Source: Oscillospiraceae bacterium | GTDB lineage: Bacteria; Bacillota; Clostridia; Oscillospirales; Ruminococcaceae | DNA: 12,165 nucleotides | NCBI GenBank assembly: GCA_016303195.1 | Contig: JAEDMD010000039.1 | Span: 1 to 12,165, forward strand | Direction of reading: 5' to 3' | In this document: positions 7,766 through 12,165 of the stretch, piece after piece | Position numbering within the stretch: the stretch's first letter is position 1 | How the letters are laid out: every line of letters starts with the position of its first letter | The notes under the pieces: generated by a model | The model's input: only the letters and a program-made list of their open reading frames with translations | Told to the model about the DNA's origin: nothing | Database searches by the model: none | Made by a program: the position numbers and the translations under genes

Positions 7766-7796
7766 AAAAGGACGGCACATCGGCCGTCCTTTTCTT
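7765..7796. terminator. Bidirectional intrinsic terminator between convergent genes
   Basis: The stem GGACGGC (7770-7776) with GCCGTCC (7783-7789) is flanked by AAAAA on the left and TTTTCTT on the right. It can therefore end transcription from the plus-strand lipoprotein and from the minus-strand gene ending at 7803. On the minus strand the loop is CGATGT, nearly the same as the CGATGC loop of the terminator at 5951. Confidence 0.88.
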
Positions 7797-7802
7797 AATA
7801 TT

Positions 7803-10196
7803 TTATTTCCAGAACGCATATAGCTGTTCGGTTTCGTACACAATTTCGGGGTGATCCAGATTGTCGATGCCGTAGCGTGTAGCCTGATAGAGTGACTGTG
7901 TACCGCCGACGATCAGCGCCCACAGCATTGAGAAGCACATGAGTTCACGCACCAGCTTGCGCTTTGTCTTGTCGGTGACTTTGGAGTAAAGGTAAAATAT
8001 CACCGCAAATGCGCCCAGAAGCGACTGCCATGAGAAATCAGCCATATATCGTACAGCATAACCGCTTTCCCATACAGATGCTATTATCGAAACTGGGATG
8101 ATAACGCAAGGTATTCCCACATAGATGACTGCCATGATGCGCTTTTTCTTTTCGGGCATTCTTTTCAGTGCCTTTGATGCGAAGAAGTATGCGAACATCG
8201 GCAGTGCAAGGAAGAAAAGTCCCGATGAATTGAGCGTTGAAGCCCTGTCCTCATAGAAGAAACCGTTTGTGTCGAGGAACTGGAAATCTGTTGAAACGAA
8301 CGGATAGCTTGCGGAGAAAGTCGGTGGATTGAACAGGTAGTTGAATAATGCGATGAGCGATAATCTCGGATGGAACTGCGCCTTTGTGAAGTCATTGATG
8401 GTCAGCGAATACTGGATGCCGAACTCAAATGGATTGCCGAAGCGGTCATAATTGTACCACATCTGACAAAGTCCGAGGCAAGCCATTGGAAGGATCGCAC
8501 AAAGGAGATATCTCACACTTGCGCCGTTGAACATGGACTGTTTCTTTTTGCCTTCACTGCGTCTTCTGATGCCTGCGGCTCTTGGGAGCGCCATGAGCAT
8601 GAACACAGCCGCACATATGCAGTACAGCACAAGTGTCGGTCGTGAGAGGACTGCAACAGCGAAAAGAAGCGATGATACAGCAGTTCTTGGGAGAGATATC
8701 TTTCCTCCGCTGATGATATTTGCGGAGAAGAAGAAGTATACCGCCCATGTCATGAAGCAGAATCCTGCCGACAGTGCAACCTCGTAGAAAAGCGGTCTGC
8801 CAACGCTGAACCAGATACCGCTGACAGTCTGGAGAATGACCAGAGCGGCAATGGAGATGCCCGTAGGAGTTTTCGGGAACAGCTTCTTCATGAATTCCAT
8901 GAACACGAATGTAAGACCGACAATGCCGATGAGAGCGAATATCAGAACAGCGCCCTGATCGGGGAAGCAGTAGCCTGTCAGTATATGATAAGGCATGAAC
9001 AGCAGGATAACAGGCGCAATGCCGTAGTAGGAGTAATAATGGCCGTTGCGGTAAACATGATCCCACTTGATATTTATTTCATTGGCTTCACGGTAAGCCT
9101 TGTCATAAACATTGTCGAAGTCGATAACATCCTGAGTAGGCTCGTCCAGCAGGTGTGTACTGCCGTTTTCAAAGGCTTCGGGAAGTTCCTGAGACACCTG
9201 ATTTCCCGTGGTGCTTTTCAGCAGGAATGACCATGTGATGCCGTTGAGCTTCATATTAGTGACGCATACTGCGATAATGCAGGCGGCTGCTGTAATAATG
9301 ACCGCCATTCTTCTGCAAAGCCTGATATTCTGAACGAAGCTCTTTTGAGCGGATTTGCACTTGATGACCCAGAAGAAGAACGTGCTGAGGGCGGTGATGA
9401 GGAAAACTCTCAGCCATGAAACGTCTATCGGGATATCAAGGTTGAAGGAGATCCCGTCGAGGTAGATGATACCGCCTGTCAGCGGAGATATCGTCACTTT
9501 GAGCTTGCTTACGTTGCCTGAAAGCTCCAGCGGAATGAACTGGGAGTGCCACTTGTCACGGACGGTGGTAGCCGTGCCTATTTTTTCACGGTAGATGGTA
9601 GTCTGAGTCTCGTCCATAGCGTCAATGGAGACCTGCGCTCCCTGCGAGTTATATTCATAGTACACATCAATGAAAACGCTGCTGACAGGTGCATTCAAGC
9701 CATCGAATGTGAAAACAGCCGATTTGTTGCCTTTTACAACGATATCATTCTCATCCGGTCTGTATTCCACACCGTCACCGCAGGCGAATTGTTCGGCGGT
9801 GAATCTCATTTCGGGATAATCGCCGAAATACAGGCGGTATGACTGGAGATTGAAAGCGGTGACTTCAAGGACGGAAGCGATAAACAGAGCTTTCAGTGCC
9901 ATACCGAGGAGCGGAGTTTTGTTGTGCCTGTACAGTTCGCACAAAGCCATAGAGACAACCGAAGCGAAGCCGAGCAGGACAAAACCGTCATTTAGCGGGC
10001 CGAAGCTGATAAGCCCGACAGCCGCCGAGACAGAGATGAAGAACAGGAAAACCGCCGTTCCACGTGCGAAACTCCTGAGAGCGCTCAGGGCTTTCGGCAT
10101 TTTCCCACCCTGAATATCGGAACTGACCTCGCTGAAAAAGCAGAGCATCGCCCCGACTGACAGAACAAACATTATTATAAATAGGAAAGTATTCAT
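7803..10196 (-). CDS. Polytopic membrane protein, probable GT-C-type glycosyltransferase
   Basis: This is a 797-aa inner-membrane protein. N-terminal helices lie near residues 3-21, 47-65, 70-88 and 97-115. A soluble beta-rich domain follows (about 120-258, ending IIYLDGISFNLDIPID), resembling a jelly-roll insertion. Two further helices (about 262-280 and 296-313) precede a second soluble loop (about 318-388) containing DHVYRNGHYYSYYG. The C-terminal half is a run of helices with LSRPTLVLY and a late loop WYNYDRFGNPFEFGIQY. These last two motifs occur in large GT-C/PMT-like transferases that use lipid-linked sugars. Substrate and activity cannot be read from sequence. It appears monocistronic, with its own promoter at 10244-10272. 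AGGGGGA (complement of 10201-10207) sits just upstream of the ATG. A flippase-like or purely structural membrane role remains possible. Confidence 0.7.
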   Translation of the reverse strand: MNTFLFIIMFVLSVGAMLCFFSEVSSDIQGGKMPKALSALRSFARGTAVFLFFISVSAAVGLISFGPLNDGFVLLGFASVVSMALCELYRHNKTPLLGMALKALFIASVLEVTAFNLQSYRLYFGDYPEMRFTAEQFACGDGVEYRPDENDIVVKGNKSAVFTFDGLNAPVSSVFIDVYYEYNSQGAQVSIDAMDETQTTIYREKIGTATTVRDKWHSQFIPLELSGNVSKLKVTISPLTGGIIYLDGISFNLDIPIDVSWLRVFLITALSTFFFWVIKCKSAQKSFVQNIRLCRRMAVIITAAACIIAVCVTNMKLNGITWSFLLKSTTGNQVSQELPEAFENGSTHLLDEPTQDVIDFDNVYDKAYREANEINIKWDHVYRNGHYYSYYGIAPVILLFMPYHILTGYCFPDQGAVLIFALIGIVGLTFVFMEFMKKLFPKTPTGISIAALVILQTVSGIWFSVGRPLFYEVALSAGFCFMTWAVYFFFSANIISGGKISLPRTAVSSLLFAVAVLSRPTLVLYCICAAVFMLMALPRAAGIRRRSEGKKKQSMFNGASVRYLLCAILPMACLGLCQMWYNYDRFGNPFEFGIQYSLTINDFTKAQFHPRLSLIALFNYLFNPPTFSASYPFVSTDFQFLDTNGFFYEDRASTLNSSGLFFLALPMFAYFFASKALKRMPEKKKRIMAVIYVGIPCVIIPVSIIASVWESGYAVRYMADFSWQSLLGAFAVIFYLYSKVTDKTKRKLVRELMCFSMLWALIVGGTQSLYQATRYGIDNLDHPEIVYETEQLYAFWK

Positions 10197-10213
10197 ATTA
10201 TCCCCCTATAAAG

Positions 10214-10240
10214 CTATGTTAGGTCAATGACCATACATAG
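10214..10240 (-). promoter_or_regulatory. Operator-like dyad at the predicted transcription start
   Basis: Outer arms CTATGT (10214-10219) and ACATAG (10235-10240) are perfect complements, and inner arms GGTC and GACC (10222-10225 and 10229-10232) surround a 3-nt centre. The dyad spans about +1 to +24 of the promoter at 10244-10272. It could be a repressor site or a 5'-UTR hairpin. Confidence 0.5.
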
Positions 10241-10243
10241 ACA

Positions 10244-10272
10244 ATTATATAACAACCCCACTGATTTGTCAA
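10244..10272 (-). promoter_or_regulatory. Consensus sigma-A promoter for the 797-aa membrane protein gene
   Basis: Read on the minus strand: TTGACA (10272-10267), exactly 17 bp, then TATAAT (10249-10244). Both hexamers are perfect. The predicted start is near 10237, giving a leader of about 40 nt. Confidence 0.9.
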
Positions 10273-10291
10273 GCAATTGCAAATTTAAGAT

Positions 10292-10494
10292 AGGGCAACA
10301 GCATTTACTTTTTTGTGATAAGGCATAGTCTTGTGAAACGTCCGTAAAGCATCGCTGCGCTTGCTTTACTACTTTGTCAGGGGGACGCTGTCCCCCTCAT
10401 TCACCCCCTGCAAGGGAGATAACATCCCCCTTGACCCCAGAACGTGCGCCTGCGGCGCTTTTTTATATTTTTTAAAAGTAAATGCTGTTGCCCT
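10292..10494. mobile_element. 203-bp MITE-like element, copy 1
   Basis: The ends are a perfect 21-bp inverted repeat beginning AGGGCAACAGCATTTACTTT at 10292-10312, matched by its complement at 10474-10494. The flanking triplet GAT occurs on both sides (10289-10291 and 10495-10497), compatible with a 3-bp target duplication. The inside is structured: GTAAAGCA/TGCTTTAC (10344-10369), GGGGGAC/GTCCCCC (10380-10396), and GCGCC/GGCGC plus T6 (10446-10464). No credible ORF is present, so it would need a transposase in trans. A second copy in inverse orientation starts at 12094. Confidence 0.85.
10446..10464 (+). terminator. Intrinsic terminator carried inside MITE copy 1
   Basis: GCGCC-TGC-GGCGC is followed by six T on the plus strand. 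It would stop plus-strand transcription crossing the element. No plus-strand gene feeds it here. Confidence 0.65.
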
Positions 10495-10541
10495 GATTCA
10501 TTATCAAGGTTTCAATGTTGAATGATGAAAAATTAGGACAT

Positions 10542-10567
10542 AACAAAGGACGGCGCATTGGCCGTCC
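10542..10567 (-). terminator. glyQS terminator
   Basis: The stem GGACGGC/GCCGTCC (10548-10554 and 10561-10567) is followed, on the minus strand, by TTTGTT. It lies 34 nt beyond the glyQS stop. Stem, loop (CAATGC) and tail nearly repeat the terminator at 5951-5976. Confidence 0.83.
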
Positions 10568-10601
10568 CTGTATTATTGATTCAAAAGTGCAAATGTGTAC
10601 C

Positions 10602-12008
10602 TCAGAATTCTATCTTAGCTTCAAGATATGCAACGAGGTCATTGATATTTACTCTTTCCTGTTCCATTGTATCACGGTCACGGACTGTTACACAGTTGTC
10701 CTTTTCGAGTGTATCGAAGTCGTATGTGATGCAGAAAGGTGTGCCAATCTCATCCTGACGGCGGTATCTCTTGCCGATAGTGCCGGCCTCGTCAAAGTCA
10801 ACCATGAACTTCTTTGAAAGCATATCATATACTTCCTCTGCCTTTGGTGTGAGTTTCTTTACCAGCGGGAGAACTGCACACTTGAAAGGTGCAAGTGCAG
10901 GATGGAAATGCATAACTGTTCTTGTTTCCTTCTTCTCGTTGCCGTTCTTGTCTGTTGATACAAGTTCTTCCTCATCGTAAGCCTCAGTGATGATGGAGAG
11001 GAAAAGTCTCTCTACACCGAGAGAAGGCTCGATTACGTAAGGGATGTACTTCTCGTTTGTCTCAGGGTCGAAGTATTCCAGTGACTTACCGCTTGTGTTG
11101 ATGTGCTGTGTAAGGTCATAGTCGGTTCTGTCAGCAACGCCCCAGAGTTCGCCCCAGCCGAACGGGAACAGATACTCGAAGTCTGTGGTTGCCTTTGAAT
11201 AGAAGCAAAGCTCCTCCTTGTCATGGTCACGGAGACGGAGATTCTCCTCCTTCAGACCCAGTGAGAGCAGGAAGTTCTTGCAGTAGCTTCTCCAGTAGTC
11301 GAACCATTCAAGGTCAGTGCCGGGCTTGCAGAAGAATTCAAGCTCCATCTGCTCGAACTCACGTACACGGAAGATGAAGTTGCCGGGAGTGATCTCGTTT
11401 CTGAATGACTTGCCGACCTGAGCAACACCGAAAGGAACTTTCTTTCTTGTGGTTCTCTGGATATTTGCGAAGTTTACGAAGATACCCTGAGCAGTTTCAG
11501 GACGGAGATAAAGCTCGCTCTTGCTGTCCTCTGTAACGCCCTGGAATGTCTTGAACATAAGGTTGAACTGGCGGATATCTGTGAAATTCTGCTTTCCGCA
11601 GTTAGGGCATACGATGTTCTTTTCCTTGATGTAGTCCATCATCTGCTCATTTGACCAGCCTGCAACGTTAGTGCCGTCGAAGTCCTCGATGAGATTATCT
11701 GCACGGTGACGGGTCTTGCACTCCTTGCAGTCCATGAGCGGGTCTGAGAATCCGCCGATATGACCTGAAGCCACCCATGTCTGAGGATTCATGAGGATAG
11801 CCGAATCAAGACCAACATTATACTTGTTTTCCTGAACGAACTTCTTCATCCATGCATTCTTGATATTCTTCTTCAGCTCAACGCCGAGAGGGCCGTAATC
11901 CCATGTATTAGCGAGACCGCCGTAAATTTCAGAGCCGGGATAAACAAAGCCCTTGGATTTACAAAGGTCAACGATCTTGTCCATAACTTTTTCATTGTTT
12001 TTCAGCAT
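10602..12008 (-). CDS. glyQS: Glycine--tRNA ligase, single-chain alpha2 type
   Basis: This 468-aa class II aminoacyl-tRNA synthetase charges tRNA-Gly with glycine in the cytoplasm. Visible elements are the N-terminal [13 protein letters not shown] segment (30-42), two CX2C pairs (C94/C97 and C134/C137) suggesting a zinc site, RPETAQG (169-175), motif 2 [19 protein letters not shown] (202-220), motif 3 EPSLGVERL (327-335), and a C-terminal anticodon-binding domain from about residue 370. Length and layout fit the eukaryote/Gram-positive-like form, not the bacterial GlyQ/GlyS tetramer. The ATG at 12008 has GAGGT about 8 nt upstream. A sigma-A promoter lies only about 40 nt upstream, so there is no space for a T-box leader. 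Its terminator is at 10542-10567. Confidence 0.97.
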   Translation of the reverse strand: MLKNNEKVMDKIVDLCKSKGFVYPGSEIYGGLANTWDYGPLGVELKKNIKNAWMKKFVQENKYNVGLDSAILMNPQTWVASGHIGGFSDPLMDCKECKTRHRADNLIEDFDGTNVAGWSNEQMMDYIKEKNIVCPNCGKQNFTDIRQFNLMFKTFQGVTEDSKSELYLRPETAQGIFVNFANIQRTTRKKVPFGVAQVGKSFRNEITPGNFIFRVREFEQMELEFFCKPGTDLEWFDYWRSYCKNFLLSLGLKEENLRLRDHDKEELCFYSKATTDFEYLFPFGWGELWGVADRTDYDLTQHINTSGKSLEYFDPETNEKYIPYVIEPSLGVERLFLSIITEAYDEEELVSTDKNGNEKKETRTVMHFHPALAPFKCAVLPLVKKLTPKAEEVYDMLSKKFMVDFDEAGTIGKRYRRQDEIGTPFCITYDFDTLEKDNCVTVRDRDTMEQERVNINDLVAYLEAKIEF

Positions 12009-12044
12009 AATATTAACCTCACTTAAAAATAATGGTTCTTTATT

Positions 12045-12073
12045 ATTTTACTGCATATGCGTGGAAATGTCAA
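12045..12073 (-). promoter_or_regulatory. Sigma-A promoter of glyQS
   Basis: On the minus strand, TTGACA (12073-12068), a 17-bp spacer, and TAAAAT (12050-12045). The predicted start is near 12038, leaving a leader of about 30 nt. Confidence 0.85.
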
Positions 12074-12093
12074 GTGTTTGGATGGAGAATGGC

Positions 12094-12165
12094 AGGGCAA
12101 CAGCATTTACTTTAAAAATATAAAAAAGCGCCGCAGGCGCACGTTCTGGGGTCAAGGGGGATGTT
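12094..12165. mobile_element. MITE-like element copy 2 (partial, inverted, cut by window end)
   Basis: These 72 bases match the reverse complement of 10421-10494 except for two single-base gaps, one in each of the T and A runs near position 12113. This copy starts 21 bp beyond the glyQS -35 hexamer and runs off the window, so its far end and target duplication cannot be seen. Confidence 0.88.
12122..12140 (-). terminator. Intrinsic terminator carried by MITE copy 2
   Basis: It is the same GCGCC-TGC-GGCGC plus T6 signal as in copy 1, here reading on the minus strand. It would stop minus-strand transcription entering from the right before it reaches the glyQS promoter. Confidence 0.6.

Noticed and set aside
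8554..9066. 170-codon minus-strand open frame
   Set aside because: It is an out-of-frame reading inside the 797-aa membrane protein gene, with His/Arg/Cys-rich non-protein-like composition.
10340..10440. Riboswitch or CRISPR-like array in the GGGGG/CCCCC-rich spacer
   Set aside because: The sequence belongs to the MITE-like element that recurs at 12094. There are no regularly spaced repeats and no recognisable riboswitch core.
10515..10817. 100-codon plus-strand open frame over the glyQS 3' end
   Set aside because: It is antisense to conserved glyQS sequence and crosses its terminator, with no family resemblance.

Overview
This window looks like chromosomal DNA from a Firmicute of the Ruminococcus group (Oscillospiraceae). 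The evidence is strong AAGGAGG-type ribosome binding sites, a ClpE-type Clp ATPase, a single-chain (alpha2) glycyl-tRNA synthetase, and a lipoprotein whose C-terminal domain reads like a Ruminococcus cellulosome cohesin. The genus is an inference. No rRNA, tRNA, CRISPR array or transposase gene was found.

Layout. Positions 1-5976 hold a tightly packed plus-strand cluster: truA (5' end cut off by the window), a membrane-anchored protein with a probable beta-propeller (755-1921), a CvpA-like membrane protein (1970-2869), a ClpE-type ATPase (2913-5297), and an 11-nt-overlapping lipoprotein with a cohesin-like domain (5287-5943). An intrinsic terminator closes the cluster. A 360-base spacer follows; its right half is a 174-bp fold-back element with 19-bp perfect terminal inverted repeats. 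Next comes a second, unrecognised lipoprotein (6304-7668), whose stop codon lies inside a roughly 100-bp repeat element carrying four ATTACG(C/A) heptamers. A bidirectional terminator separates it from a convergent 797-aa polytopic membrane protein (10196-7803, minus strand), probably a GT-C-type glycosyltransferase, which has a textbook sigma-A promoter and a dyad at its start site. The last gene is glyQS (12008-10602, minus strand).

The 405-base spacer at 10197-10601 holds a promoter, a 203-bp MITE-like element with 21-bp perfect inverted ends and a built-in terminator, and the glyQS terminator. A second, inverted copy of the same element starts at 12094 and runs off the window. glyQS with its promoter and terminator is therefore bracketed by inverted repeat copies.

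How the genes relate. The left cluster mixes tRNA modification, envelope proteins and proteostasis, with no obvious single pathway. The points most worth a second look are the predicted lipid-anchored cohesin translationally coupled to ClpE, the Shine-Dalgarno/hairpin/ATG arrangement before the cvpA-like gene, a recurring terminator sequence used three times in 5 kb, and the non-autonomous elements placed about 20 bp upstream of two sigma-A promoters.
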